NCBI GenBank assembly: GCA_016800925.1
Contig: JABCPU010000141.1
Location: 92,219-156,218, forward strand
DNA: 64,000 bases
Direction: 5' to 3'
Source of the DNA: Suillus spraguei
Taxonomy: Eukaryota > Basidiomycota > Agaricomycetes > Boletales > Suillaceae
Shown here: piece after piece, positions 1 to 11,299 of the stretch
Numbering within the stretch: position 1 is the stretch's first letter
How the letters are laid out: each line of letters starts with the position of its first letter
Notes under the pieces: model-generated
What the model saw: the letters and a program-made list of their open reading frames with translations, nothing else
Told to the model about the DNA's origin: nothing
The model's database searches: none
Translations under genes and position numbers: made by a program

Positions 1-518
1 AAGCACCGGAATGTGCTGATGTTGAGATTGATGCTCCGGCTATCCCAGGAATAGCAATTCCAGGTGAGTTCACTCATACAATCTCATTTTTATTGTTGAT
101 GTGATGTCCCAAGCACATGCAACACCTCCTAAATGTCAGTCCCCCATACCGGAACTCAGCAATGAAGACCTGCGTGCCATGCTTAGGGAGTTCATGCCCC
201 TAGGGTCATATGATCAAACAGAATGTGAGCATTTAATTGTTCATCATGTATCTTTCTGCTAATTTCCTTGAAGTTGAATCAATTCTGGATCGCCTGGACC
301 ATTACCAACAGCGTCATGGCCATCTTCCGGAGCCTACCGTACATCAACTCTTCGAGGCTGACCGACCATTCCGAGTGGCTTGGGCTGACACATCTGACAA
401 ACTCAGAAGAGCTGATATGGACCTCCGGAGGTTGCAAAGGGCCAAACAGATGAGCTCTGAATTGCTGCTTGTATTAGATACCCTCATTGAAAAGTGTGAT
501 GATCAACCCCATATGTAA
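1..518 (+). CDS. Accessory gene X of the KDZ element, 3' part
   Basis: This is the end of a multi-exon gene whose full form lies in the right copy (61064-60053, minus). Exon sequence at the window start encodes an acidic stretch ending in APAIPGIAIP. An intron follows near 63 (GTGAGTTCAC), then an exon with SNEDLRAML. The next intron, about 227-274, begins GTGAGCATT, and the last exon encodes FESILDRLDHYQQ... and stops with TAA at 516-518. The last exon looks helical and charged, with many Leu and Arg. I recognise no family. Compared with the right copy this last exon is in frame here, while the right copy has a one-base shift in it, so this 3' part is the better preserved of the two. The function is unknown; its constant place next to the transposase suggests a role in the element's biology. 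Confidence 0.55.
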
Positions 519-905
519 ATATTTGGATATTCATTCACATACTTACATCATGTGAACCACTGAATTTTTCATGTATAACAATGACATTTCCAATTGATTT
601 TAGATGATGCACACACCCAATTGTCCCATTCCAACAGCCAATTATTGATTCCCGGGGTCCGGAGCTCGGTGATTGGGATTCATCCGGAACTCGGTGATCG
701 GGTTTCGTGATATTTGGATTTTCATTCACATACTTAAATCATGTGAACCACTGAATTTTTCATGTATATCAATGACAGTTCCAATGTATTTTAGATGATG
801 CACAAACCCTAATCTCTAATACCAACTACCAATGATTGATACTTGGGTGCCGGACCTCGGTGATCGGGAGTCGTCTGGAACTCGGTGATCAGGATTCGTC
901 CGGAA
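519..905. repeat. Two tandem units of about 190 bp between genes X and Y
   Basis: A unit starting ATATTTGGAT(A/T)TTCATTCAC near 520 is repeated near 710. Both units end in short GC-rich pieces of the type CCGGAACTCGGTGATCGGG. The same arrangement is found inverted in the right copy at about 59660-60050. No coding potential is apparent. The CGGAACTCGGTGATC pieces resemble the words of the large satellite further along the element. Confidence 0.7.
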
Positions 906-1010
906 CTCGGTGCTTAGGATTCAACATTTTGGAAGTGGGACACTGTGTTTTGAGAAGTGTGACAAATGATGAAAATGTGGTAAACATGGGGGCAGTTTGG
1001 TATATGTACA

Positions 1011-2553
1011 TTATTTCCTTCCCCTTGCCCTGGTTACTCGAAGTGTACTCTCTACCGGCTTTTGAGACTTACTCCAGGTGGTCCTTGCGGATGGTTCAAT
1101 GACAGCTTTCTTGCTCTGTATACTCCTTGGTTCCGGCAATGCGTTCCTCTCTTCCACTTCCTCAGTCAACCTGGCCAGGTGGTCGCCCATCCGTGATGTC
1201 AAAAGTGCACCTGCCTTGGCTGGCCTGGCCGGGCGAGGCTCCAGCATTGAACATGGAACTTCTGTCTCCTTGGGTGCTGAAGATGGGTGTGCTATTTGTC
1301 TGGGTTTCTTCAGTGGGTATCGACCATCAGCCGAGTCATCATCAATGTCATCCTCCTTGTCATGAGTTTCACTGTCGGTATCACTCTCGGCTTCGGTTGA
1401 TGGATCCCGGGGCCTTCGGAGAGTTCCACTCTTCTGCATTCTCACTTGACAAGTCAGACGTGATGGCGACTTCCCGGATACCACAGATGGTACCATGTCC
1501 CCATCCTGTTTCCGTGATGTCTGGAAGCAACGGCATCCCATTTCCATCTGTGTCGAGTTCAAAAGCTGGTTTTCTGACTCTTTTGCGACCTCCCTTGACC
1601 TGTCATCCTCCGTCCTGTGCCCCGGCACCTATCATTGTGATGATCAACAAATTCATTCTTGCATCCAAAGTTCAAACACTCACCGAACTGTTCCTGGGCG
1701 TACTCCTGCCATACTGGCTCAATGTCCTCCCAGTCCTTAGTCTTCATGAAGCTGTCCCCATCTCCTAATGCCTCATTATCATCATGCCTGCACACATATA
1801 TTGAGATCCAAGATCGGCGATGACGGACACAATTGACTTACATCCCGAACAGAACCTCTCCCTGTTCATTCTTCCAAGCTGACAACACAAAAACTCTCAT
1901 CCCGCATTGCCTCCACATCTCTTTCAAAAAGTGCTCCATATATGCCGGTCCCTTCTTACGAGCAACTTCTGCTTGTATCTCTGGAGGAGGAAAGCTGTTT
2001 GACCATTCTTCCGCTGTTTCTTTTGCCTTCTCCAACTTGTCATCGTCCAATTCAGCCATGACTCTCTTCACAGCCCCCTGATAATGTTTGAACATACCGG
2101 GATCTCCCGGCTTTGCCCCGGACTCGTCCTTAATCCTCTTTAGCACCTCTTCGCGCTTCTGCTGGTAGACCACCATCCTAGGCGTCCATTTCCTCCCATA
2201 CTTTATCATGTCCTTCCTTTCCTTCCTTTTCTTGTTGTTGAACAACCAAGTGTTATACATCTGAGAGTTGATGGAAGAATAAGATGTTAAAATTGTAGTT
2301 TTTCAACACAACGAAGACGCATCACCTGCTTCCTCTTTTTCCATTGTCCTTGGTCGACTTTAGGAGCAAACAACCTGGCTGCCCTGGCAATTGCAGTGAA
2401 AACCCCTCGCTTCTCACCCCTTTTGGCCGCGGTCCACTCAGGAAGGTAGTTCTTCAACTCCGAAATTTCGTTTTCCGTGAGCTTCTGTGTCTGTGGTTGA
2501 CGTGCCCTATTTCTGCCGGAAGTCAAGTGAGTGGAATGACCCGTCCTTGCCAT
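1011..2553 (-). pseudogene. Accessory gene Y of the KDZ element, left copy (nonsense codon and 320 bp deletion)
   Basis: The gene starts with ATG at 2553 (MARTGHSTHLTSG). The first exon is a basic segment ending QWKKRKQ, followed by an intron with donor GTGATGCG and acceptor CTCTCAG. The second exon begins MYNTWLFNNKKRKERKDM and is strongly basic and probably helical. Further exons encode HDDNEALGDG and a segment rich in Arg and Lys. An in-frame TGA lies at 1605-1603 where the right copy has CGA. A 320 bp stretch present in the right copy (58747-59066) is missing here, around position 1505, with short AACA homology at the break. The C-terminal part is Ser/Glu/Asp-rich (ESDTDSETHDKEDD) and looks disordered. 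I do not recognise a family. The gene is divergent from the transposase (238 bp between starts), so the two may share a promoter region. Confidence 0.6.
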
Positions 2554-2790
2554 GGTGAATCAAATTGCAGAATGGGCTGAGGATAAGCAAGGTGGAAGAA
2601 TGAATGAATTGTCAGAAGTTGATCTTTGACAAAAGCCTAACAGTAGCTTAATTGAGCTATATTGGTCCCGAAGCCATAAATGGACATAAATTTGTAATGA
2701 GTCGGCAGGACAGTATGACACCACAATGTAATAAAAATTCATTCCACCTGAGCAGATGCTTTGCTTGCAACATTAGCATTATAAAATAAG

Positions 2791-5700
2791 ATGAAGATAG
2801 GTAGATGCACCCCATTGCAAAAATCCCACAGGGTAGAAGCAAGGGGCAGCAAAGGTAGAAAGATTTGGGTCAAGGTCCCACTTGCAAGCACAAGACGACG
2901 AGCCTACAGGTCCATGCCTCACTCTCCCCCAGAATCACCAACACTTCAGCCTGTTCAGGCACCACCTCCTTGGGATGACTTTCCTGACAATACTTATGAG
3001 CAAGACCAAGGCTCATTTGAGCCATTGCAACTCCCAAAAACCATGGCAAGTTCATGTTAAATGTTGGAGTGTCATTCAAACTATAGCTCAATATAAAAAA
3101 TGCAGAGTCAAAATGACTACCTCAGGCAATGGCTGCCAAGGCAGGAATCATATCTGCATCACCTCCTGGATCGAGAAGCTCCACCAGAAGACAGGAGATG
3201 CATCATCTGCCACCAGGATGGGGTCTACAAATGTCAAGATTGTCTTGGTGAGCCTCTCTATTGCACGGGCTGTTGCAGGAGTCAATATCGTTGCAATCCT
3301 TTCCACTGGATCAGTCAATGGAATGGTCAATTCTTCGAGCGGAGTTGTCTCGCTCATGTTGGACTCACCATACACCTCGGGCATGATGGCAAGCAGTGTC
3401 CGGTGCTCACAGATAGGTGGGATTTGTTCGAAGGAGATGAACCTGAAGACCAGCTTGAGCCCGAAGATCTTCCGTCTGTGTCGGGACCTGAGTTCCAGCC
3501 GAAGGAAAACACCATGGTCATCGTTGACAAGTCCAGAGTTCACTGCCTCCAGGTTCACTGCTGTGATTGTCAAAATGCCATGAGTCCAGACATTCAAATG
3601 TTTCGGCATGGATTTTCCCTGCATCGTTTAACAGGCCGAAGACCGTATTTACCTTCGGAGTGCTGGATGATTTTCTATTGGACAACCTTGAATGTGGCAC
3701 CTCCGCAATGAACTATTACAGTAAGCTCCAGCGAATGACCTCGAGCATGTTTCCACACCTTGTTCCGGTAATGCTATTTGTGCTTCATCTAAAGGACATG
3801 ATGTTGACACAGGCCGTGGCAAGGATCGATACAGAGAGCTCATGAGAGTCGCTCGACAGTGGAGGCAGTTGAAGACCATGAAATGGCATGGCTATGGCCA
3901 TCATTCTGACATCCCGAACACAGGAGATCTTGCATTATTTTGCCTGGCATGTCCTCAGCCTGGGATTAATGTATCTTTGTCAGGGGATGAATCACTTGAT
4001 GAGTGAGTCATGTTCAATACCGAAGTGAACTCGGCAATGATAAGAACTCCAAGCTGGAAATACACCCGGTCATTTGTGATGGACGGAAATTTCAAAGCTG
4101 AACACCTGCATCCCATTAATCCCCTCGATGAAGTTTGGCTTTCAGATGGGCTTGGATTCATGGTCGGAAAGGACAGGTATAACATGCATCTTGCGGAGGC
4201 TGCTGACATGGTGGAAAAATCGAGCTGCAACAATCACCAGGCGGTCAATCAAGCAAATGCGGTGCGGCACAAGCTCGAGTCCACAGGAATCGGGGGAGTT
4301 GCCTGCGCCCGGCATGGGTGCTTTGTCCCTCACTCGATGGTTGATTTTCAGAAAGGGGAAAGGCAAGCCAAACATGCCAATCGACATTCACTAGTTGACC
4401 ATGCATCATTTGCAGACAAATGAACATGGACTACGCCATTTGTGAGGCTGCCCAGCACAACATGGAAGGCATTACCAGGGCTGTCACCTTCTATGACATC
4501 AATTGTCAATACAACAAGCACTTTCGTGTTCGGGTGGATCGAAGCCAATACCTTGACATGGTACCGGAACTGACCATCATTCCTGGAATCAGGTTGTGGC
4601 ATGTGCATGGACATCAGGACAGTTGCTATGTCAGATATGCTTCGAATTTTATTGAAGGCATTGGCCGGATTGATGGAGAGATCATGGAGACCCTATGGGC
4701 GTGTCTCAACCTGATTTCCCCTGCCGCTCGGGGAATGTCATCCCCGCACCGAAAGGAATGTCTTGATTATCAGATGAATGATTCCAATTTCTGCAAGATG
4801 ATCCGCATGAAAAGGACTCTTTGCCGGAAATACAAGCTGGTGAAGAATGGCATCATCGAAAGTGGCAAGGCTTTCGACAGACTTGATGAAGCTGCACCCG
4901 GCAATTTAAAAGACACAATGGTTAGCCAGCGAGATGGTCGCTCAGTCCAAGAGAATCAGGGATCCTGCGGCAATGGATTTATATGAAATCAATATCAAGA
5001 AGGGTAAGTTAACATTCTTTGTCTCCGTGGAGCTCCGCATTCATTTTTCACTTAGCACCAAGCAAAAAGGAGATCGAGCTTAGACTACTAGAAGCGGGTA
5101 ATGCCCGTCATGCAGCACCCTCTCGCAGATCTGTGGCAACATGGATATCCATTGGGTTGGCAATTGAAGAGGCTCAAATTGCATTGCTCATCGAGGTCCG
5201 CAGAATTGGAAGACGATCGACGGAGACACAGAGATTTGATATCGCCCGGCAACGCGATCGTATTCAAGGCCAGATAGATGAATTCACTCGGTCTGCTCTT
5301 ATGCATCTGGGAGAGGGATTTGATGCAGATGACGATCCTGACGACTTGAACATAGATATTCTTGACGATATCGATGATGACCCAGCAGATTTCACCGAGA
5401 CATCTGATGCATGGACAAACTCCCCTGAGCTCACCATAATTCCATTGCCATCAAACCTCGGGGTTGAACATTGCAGATGCTGTATGGCAGAGGATCTGAT
5501 TCCATTGGAGATGTCGCTTCGTGAAGGGCAGGCCAATGATGCCCTGCACAATCTCTGCATTCACTTGTGCAACAAGGCTATCCTGTTCCGAACAACAGTT
5601 AGGCAAGCCAAATCTCAAGCCCTAAAAACTCGAGCGTGGTCCCAGGTGACATCAGTGCAGCAGGCAGTATCCCTACATGCCAGTATATATACAAAAACCA

Positions 5701-6172
5701 GGAAGCAAATGATACAACTTGAGCTGGGGCCAGACCAGCTTCAGAAATACACACCCCTGCTTCGCGAGCAGCTCAAAATCAGCACTGCCATCGGTGATCC
5801 AAACGCCCGAGGTCAGCAAAATGAGTCCCTCGCTTGGTTCTGGTCAGTGGAAGTCGACATGGAGGGTCCAGAAAATTTGTGGAATGAGGAATGTGAGTTC
5901 GGGCATGCTTGATATATTCTGTGGTGAGCTGACAAGACCCATCCCAAGTTTACTGAGTTCATTGGCTTCGGGCAAAGGCACTATGGGATCGATGGATGGA
6001 AGAAATATCATTGGTGCAATCAGAGATGGATTGGACGTGCAACTTTTTCTTGTGGAAGGCAACCAAATGGGGTGCCCGGATGCAGGAATCATTGTTGAAA
6101 CAACTTCCGGGTCATGCATGCTATGCCGGAAGGCAGTCTCACATGTATTCCTTACTAGCTCAGGATGCATAG
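2791..6172 (+). pseudogene. KDZ transposase with CxC2 cysteine cluster, left copy, two frameshifts
   Basis: The protein follows the KDZ family order. A basic N-terminus starts at ATG 2791 (RVEARGSKGRKIWVKVP). An intron near 3048-3099 leads to QNDYLRQWLP. The cysteine cluster of the CxC2 type follows (CIICHQDG, CQDCLGEPLYCTGCCRSQ). The catalytic part has VMDGNFKAEHLHP near 4080, CARHGCF, TFYDINCQY near 4490, WHVHGHQDSC near 4600, and NFIEGIGRIDGEIMETLW. The C-terminus is helical (VHWLRAKALWDRW) and ends at TAG 6170-6172. The intron at about 4362-4413 appears to use a GC donor. The intron at 5005-5061 is standard. There is a one-base loss near 3612 (also in the right copy) and a one-base gain near 4917, each of which breaks the frame. 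If read through, it would be a full-length transposase of the RNase-H-like fold, acting on the element ends in the nucleus. Family assignment is firm; activity of this copy is unlikely unless the shifts are sequence errors. Confidence 0.88.
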
Positions 6173-6394
6173 GCAGCATTTCAAGACCTGCAGCCCTCGT
6201 TGATCGATGGTGCACATGAATGAATTTGTTTTGCTGATGAAACGCATATTTGACACCCAAACATTGAGTCCCGGGAATTGTCCGGGTCAGCCCATGTCGG
6301 AGTTTGAATTTCTAATCCATCCATCAGTGACTCATATCATCAGCTCTTCACCATCTGTCAGTGTCATTCCCAGCGTCACACTCTTGCATTAGCC

Positions 6395-7197
6395 ATGCCT
6401 GAAACTCCTGCATCCACATCTGGCACTCCAAATACTGGACATCACTGGCAACCCATGAAGCTGAACCTTCAAGATATTTCTTGTACTTTGAATATGGCTG
6501 CATCGCGCATCCGCGCATGTATCTCTCAATATCAGATGGAGGCTGCTAACAACCCTCCCTCTTCTGCCCGGATCATGTACTTTAAAGCCGGGTTGCAATG
6601 GGAGATCAATGTAAGTGACTGATTACCGGATGACCGGCTGACTTTTTTGGGCAATGCTGAGATTTCCAACAGACATTTGTTATGCCACTCCTGCAGTACT
6701 CAGCTGCAAGGAACATCATTTCTGTTGTTCCAAGCCCCGTCGCTCATGTCCTGACATTGTATCCCATGCTCACCTGGAACACTGTTCCAGACCACATCTT
6801 TTCATCCCACCTATGTCAGTTTGATGATGTTGCAGCTCTGGGACATCCATCCCGGATTATTCCCAGCTATGATACTCCATGGTGGATGGGACACACCGAA
6901 ATTCCGAATGAACCATGGCAATGGGGTCAGATCATGAGGTCCTGTGTCGTTCACTACCAGCATTGGATGGAAAATGGAGTTGAGGATGATGGTTTGGTTC
7001 TTCCTGAGGAGGTAAATGACTCATCAGGCCCATCAGTGATGGGACTTAAGATGATTCGAGCACGCCTGGTAGCATTGATGGAGGAGCAAGATGAGGGTAT
7101 CCATGAGAAGATGGCAGAGGTGAAGATGTACACTGACATGCTACAGAGATTGAAGAGAGGCAGGGGAGTGGAGTCCTCTTCACTGTGTTTAGATTAG
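6395..7197 (+). CDS. Accessory gene Z of the KDZ element (246 aa), left copy, intact
   Basis: Two exons, 6395-6610 and 6673-7197, are joined across a 62 nt intron with donor GTAAGTGA and acceptor CCAACAG. The frame is open throughout and ends in TAG. The protein starts MPETPASTSGTPN. It has a middle section with WNTVPDHIFSSHL and a Trp-rich run (TPWWMGHTEIPNEPWQWGQ), then a C-terminal helix likely to form a coiled coil (ARLVALMEEQDEGIHEKM), and ends in basic RLKRGRG. The same protein is encoded in the right copy. It lies 223 bp after the transposase on the same strand. I recognise no domain. That it is open in both copies while the transposase is broken suggests it decays more slowly or is still under selection. 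Function unknown. Confidence 0.75.
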
Positions 7198-7299
7198 AAT
7201 GGTCTTCATTTCATACATGATGTAAAATATTTTATTCCATCCAAATGATTGTCTTGACTCGCGAATATTTTGTTCCGGATTTCGACGACTGGATGTGAA

Positions 7300-9130
7300 G
7301 ATCCGAATGTAGAGTCCTAAATCCCAAATGCTGAGTGGCGAATGCCCGAGTGCCATGGTACTTAGAGTTTGGGACTCAATTCATGGGACTCGACTTCCGA
7401 ATGGCAAGATTGCCTCACATATTTCTGAGTGGCGAGTCACGAATCTTAGGTACCGAACCCCAAACCCCAAAATTGTGGACTACCGGATTTCATGGTTTGG
7501 GGTTCAGCAATCAAGGTTCGAGACAAAATAGATATCTGTGCGACAGTGTGGGGTTCGGCACTCAACATATGTGGATCAATAACTTTCACATTATTCTGAG
7601 TGCCGAGTCCCGAGTTCCGGGTGCCGGTCCTCGGCAGTCGGCAGTCGGCACTTAACATGTGTGCATCCATATCATTCACAATGTTGTGAGTCCCGAGTCC
7701 CGAGTCCTGGCTGCCGGAGTTCGGGGTTCGGCACCCAACATGTGTGGATTATTCTGAGTGCCGAGTGCCGAGTTCCGGGTGCCGGGGCTCAGCAGTCGGC
7801 GTTCGGGACTTAACATGTGTGCATCAATATCATTCACAATGTTGTGTGTCCCGAGTCCCGAGTTCCGGCTGCCGGGGTTCGGAGTTCGGCACTCAACATG
7901 TGTGGATTATTCTGAGTGCCGAGTGCCGAGTTCTGCGTGCCAGGGCTCGGCAGTCGGCATTCGGCACTTAACATGTGTGCATCTATATCATTCACAATGT
8001 TGTGTGTCCCGAGTCCCGAGTTCCGGCTGCCGGGGTTCGGGGTTCGGCACTTTACATATGGGAATCAGTATCTTTCACAATGTTGTGAGTCCCGAGTTCC
8101 GGCTGCCGGAGTTTGGGGTTCGGCACTCAACATGTGTGGATTATTGTGAGTGCTGAGTGCTGAGTTCCGGGTGCCAGGGCTCGGCAGTTGGCGTTCGGCA
8201 CTTAACATGTGTGCATCAATATCATTCACAATGTTGTGAGTCCCAAGTTCCGGCTGCCGGAGCTCGGGGTTCAGCACTCAACATGTGTGGATGATTCTGA
8301 GTGCCAAGTGCCGAGTTCCGGGTGCCGGGGCTCGGCAGTCGGCATTCAGCACTTAACATGTGTGCATCAATATCATTCACAATGTTGTGAGTCCCGAGTT
8401 CCGGCTGCCGGAGCTCGGGGTTCGGCACTCAACATGTGTGGATGATTCTGAGTGCCGAGTGCCGAGTTCTGGGTGCCGGGGCTCGGCAGTCGGCGTTCGG
8501 CACTTACCATGTGTGCATCAATATCATTGACAATGTTGTGTGTCCCAAGTCCCGAGTTCCGGCTGCCCGGGTTCCGGGTTCGCCACTTGATATGTGGGAA
8601 TCAGTATCTTGCACAGGGTTCGGCATTCGGCATTCGGCACTTTACATGTAGGAATCAATATCTTTCTCATTGTTCTGAGTCCCAAGTCCCGACCGCTGGC
8701 TGCTGGGGTTCGGAGTTCGGCCCTCAACATGTGTGGATCCATGACTTGCACATTATTCTGAGTCCCGAGTCCTGAGTGCTGGCTGCCGGGGTTCGGAGTT
8801 CGTCATTTATGATATGTGAATTCACATCTTTCACATTGTTTTGAGTCCCGAGTCCCGAGTTCCGGCTGCCAGAGTTTGGGATTTGGCACTCACTATATGT
8901 GAATTCATATTTTTCACATTGGTATCAGTCCTGAGTCCCGAGTGCCGGCTGCCAGGGTTCGGTGTTCGGCAGTCAAAATGTGTGGATCAAAGTCTGTTGC
9001 CTCACACTGTCCTGAGTCCCGAGTGTGAAGCCTGAATTCGGACTATCGATCATTGAGTCCCTAATTTCGAGGATCGAGTCCCGAGTCCCAAGATACACAG
9101 AGTTAGGGACTCAATTCATGGAACTCGACT
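7300..9130. repeat. Higher-order satellite of 151-158 bp units inside the KDZ element
   Basis: The array is made of two alternating half-units of about 76 bp. One contains CTCAACATGTGTGGATTATT, the other CTTAACATGTGTGCATCAAT. They are separated by GC-rich words such as GAGTCCCGAGTTCCGGCTGCC and GTGCCGGGGCTCGGCAGTCG. The second word starts at about 7651, 7809, 7967, 8201, 8352 and 8503, giving spacings of 158, 158, 234 (one and a half units), 151 and 151. Units become degenerate towards both edges. Open frames across the array simply reflect the period and composition; they are not genes. The inverted counterpart is at 52150-53980. Confidence 0.9.
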
Positions 9131-9229
9131 TCCGACTTGAGTTCCAGAACTGTTGATGCTCTAATTGGTACATGGTATTCGTGTGTTGCTACTAACATGG
9201 GTCACAACTCTTTCAACTTCTTTGATCTT

Positions 9230-10536
9230 TCACACCGTGGTTAGTATGCGGCCTTCGACCATAGCCCATCCACATGAGGGAACCCCGGCATAAATGTGCA
9301 CAGAATCCCTCATATACCATGCCCAAGCAATCCGATCCCCTTCCCCTCCATCAACACCATGTCTCACAATTCTTCCCAAAAATGCAATCATACAGCCGGA
9401 ATCATACCTGAATTCCAGCTGAAGGCTTGGCATACTCATCCGAGCATTAGAATAGTTCCCCACGGTGGTGAGAATATTGAAGCATTCAGGAATCGATAAA
9501 TGGTCTCGATGATTGGGGGTTTCCCGATTGGAAATGATGGAGAGGCTGTTAAACACGGATGCCCAGTACTGCAGGGTCTCTGGCATCTGTGGAAGTTCCT
9601 TGCTCAGTGCCTTATCTCCGAGGTGTGACAAGGCTCGTAACCCTGCAAAATACTGCTGAGGATGCATGACCCTGAGTGCCGCCGATGTGATGGCTGCCGG
9701 CCTTGCAATAGCTTTCAGGATATTCTCGGAGGAGGGTCCCTTCAATGATGCGGATACCTCCGGATCTGACAGATTCTATGGGATTGGTGAGTTTGACTCC
9801 AGAAATCACCATCTCATCACATCCTACCTCGTGGCCCTGTTGAAACCATGCCAGAGATAAATTGATGCATCCAGGAGTTGACCCAACATTTTCCGAGCCC
9901 TGTTTGAACCATTCTTGATTATATCGCCAATTGCCATCAGCCTTTACACTTTTTTCGAGGCTTGGACCCAGCAAATCGGTGGCCGCCCTGATTTCCTTCT
10001 GTAGGTACCATTTGATATTCAATATCCATTGAGTAACAATCTACACATTACGCACCTGGGTGGTCTCGGTCAGGGCGTCCGGAAGGTACCATGCAATGAT
10101 GGTACCGGAAACATCGATAATTGTGGCAGGTTTGTCCACCAACTTTGTGCCCTCATGGCCAGGAGGACACCTCTCAAGCAACTTCTCCTCTTTCTCCTCA
10201 TTATGCCCAGTGTTCTTTGGGGATATCAATTTGCTATATCTTGCAATATCAATCTGCATCTTAACTGTCATGAAGGAATTTGAATGATCAAACACATTTT
10301 CAACATCTGCAGGAAGACCCACTGGGATTTTTATATGCCTTTATGAGTACATCAGCCAAGCGATCGCATGCCATCACCAGATCAGTGTCCAGGTTCGGAG
10401 AAGGTATAACCGGTTCTCCTCCAGTCTTCTCTGCATTGAATTTTTGTTCGGTATATGCCCCTGCTTCATGAGTGATGGCCAGGGCCCAAGTGCGCCAGAT
10501 TTTTATGTCACAAGTGGACATGGAAGAAGTGTTCAT
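9230..10536 (-). CDS. TET/JBP-like 2OG-Fe(II) dioxygenase of the KDZ element, left copy
   Basis: This family oxidises 5-methylcytosine or thymine in DNA using iron and 2-oxoglutarate, in the nucleus. The gene starts at ATG 10536 (MNTSSMSTCDIKIW). It has IIAWYLPDAL, then GCINLSLAWFQQGHE, MHPQQYFAGLRAL, and a C-terminal core with the iron ligand pair HRD (NHRDHLSIPE), the distal His in GRIVRHGV, the 2OG-binding Arg in GEGDR, and YMRDSVHIYAGV. Two introns fit the frame: GTGCGTAA...CTACAG (57 nt, about 9993-10049) and GTAGGATG...CCATAG (52 nt, near 9770-9825). One problem is that the frame changes at a run of five A near 10330; four A would join YK to the next segment. The same run occurs in the right copy. 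It may be a fixed mutation or an error. Fungal TET/JBP genes are known companions of KDZ transposons. Stop is TGA at 9230. Confidence 0.8.
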
Positions 10537-10726
10537 GTTGCAAGTTGATATTGGGAAATCAGACGCTGAATGCTGGATGTCCAGACTTTGGTGTTAAAGG
10601 GGGTGGAGATAGCGAGGATCAGATAAGGGAACCTTGGATGATGTTGGCTTTCAAAGCTGTATTATCATCCATTGCTCAATGAAATACCAGATGATTGGAA
10701 GTGTGCTGGATATCTGATATTCATTT

Positions 10727-11226
10727 GTCGAGACCCGGGTTCGGAACTCCGGAACTTGGTATGCTTCACTCAAATTTCGGGGGTCGGAACTGGGTGTCTC
10801 GTATTGACTGAATTATGTGTCGAGACCCGGGTCTCGGAACTCGGAACTTGGTATGCTTCATCTGATTTTCGGGGGTCAGAACTGGGTGTCTTGTAGGGCA
10901 ACACAAGCCTCGCACCCCGCTTTCCACATTCTACAAGATAACCTAAGCGCCATAAAGGCCATTTCAAGACATCACTTGCTGCTCCCGGAACTTGGTATGC
11001 TTCACTCAAATTTTGGGGGTCGGAACTGGGTGTCTCTTATTGACTGAATTATGTGTCGAGACCCGGGTCTCGGAACTCGGAACTTGGTATGCTTCATCTG
11101 ATTTTCGGGGGTCGGAGCTGGGTGTCTTGTAGGGCAACACAAGCCTCGCACCCCAGTTTCCACATTCTACAAGACAACCTAAGCGTCATAAAAGGCCATT
11201 TCAAGACAGCACCTGCTGCTCCGGGA
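10727..11226. repeat. Direct repeats with a period of 236 bp
   Basis: A unit beginning TGTCGAGACCCGGGTCTCGG occurs at about 10817 and 11053, with a shorter partial unit from about 10727. Each full unit contains GGAACTTGGTATGCTTCA, GGGCAACACAAGCCTCGCACC and CATTTCAAGACA. GAGACCCGGGTCTC is a perfect 14 bp palindrome. Short open frames over the units repeat the same peptide and are not genes. The inverted copy is at about 50056-50555. Confidence 0.85.
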
Positions 11227-11299
11227 ACTCAGTAACTGTGATTTATTACCTCCTCTGATTCGGATGATATGCAACTCCCTCAGCTCCGTCATGTCTACC

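Noticed and set aside
1127..1768. 213-aa open frame on the plus strand (and its counterpart in the right copy)
   Set aside because: It is the shadow of gene Y on the opposite strand.
2882..3583. 233-aa open frame overlapping the transposase
   Set aside because: Another frame of the CxC2 region; the transposase frame shows the conserved cysteines.
7328..8775. Many overlapping 60-130 aa open frames in the satellite (and in its inverted copy at 52.2-53.9 kb)
   Set aside because: They repeat the same peptide words on both strands because of the tandem period and composition; no start context, introns or family match.
7300..9130. CRISPR-like regular repeats
   Set aside because: Units are 76/151-158 bp with diverged repeats and no unique spacers, in a eukaryotic transposon.
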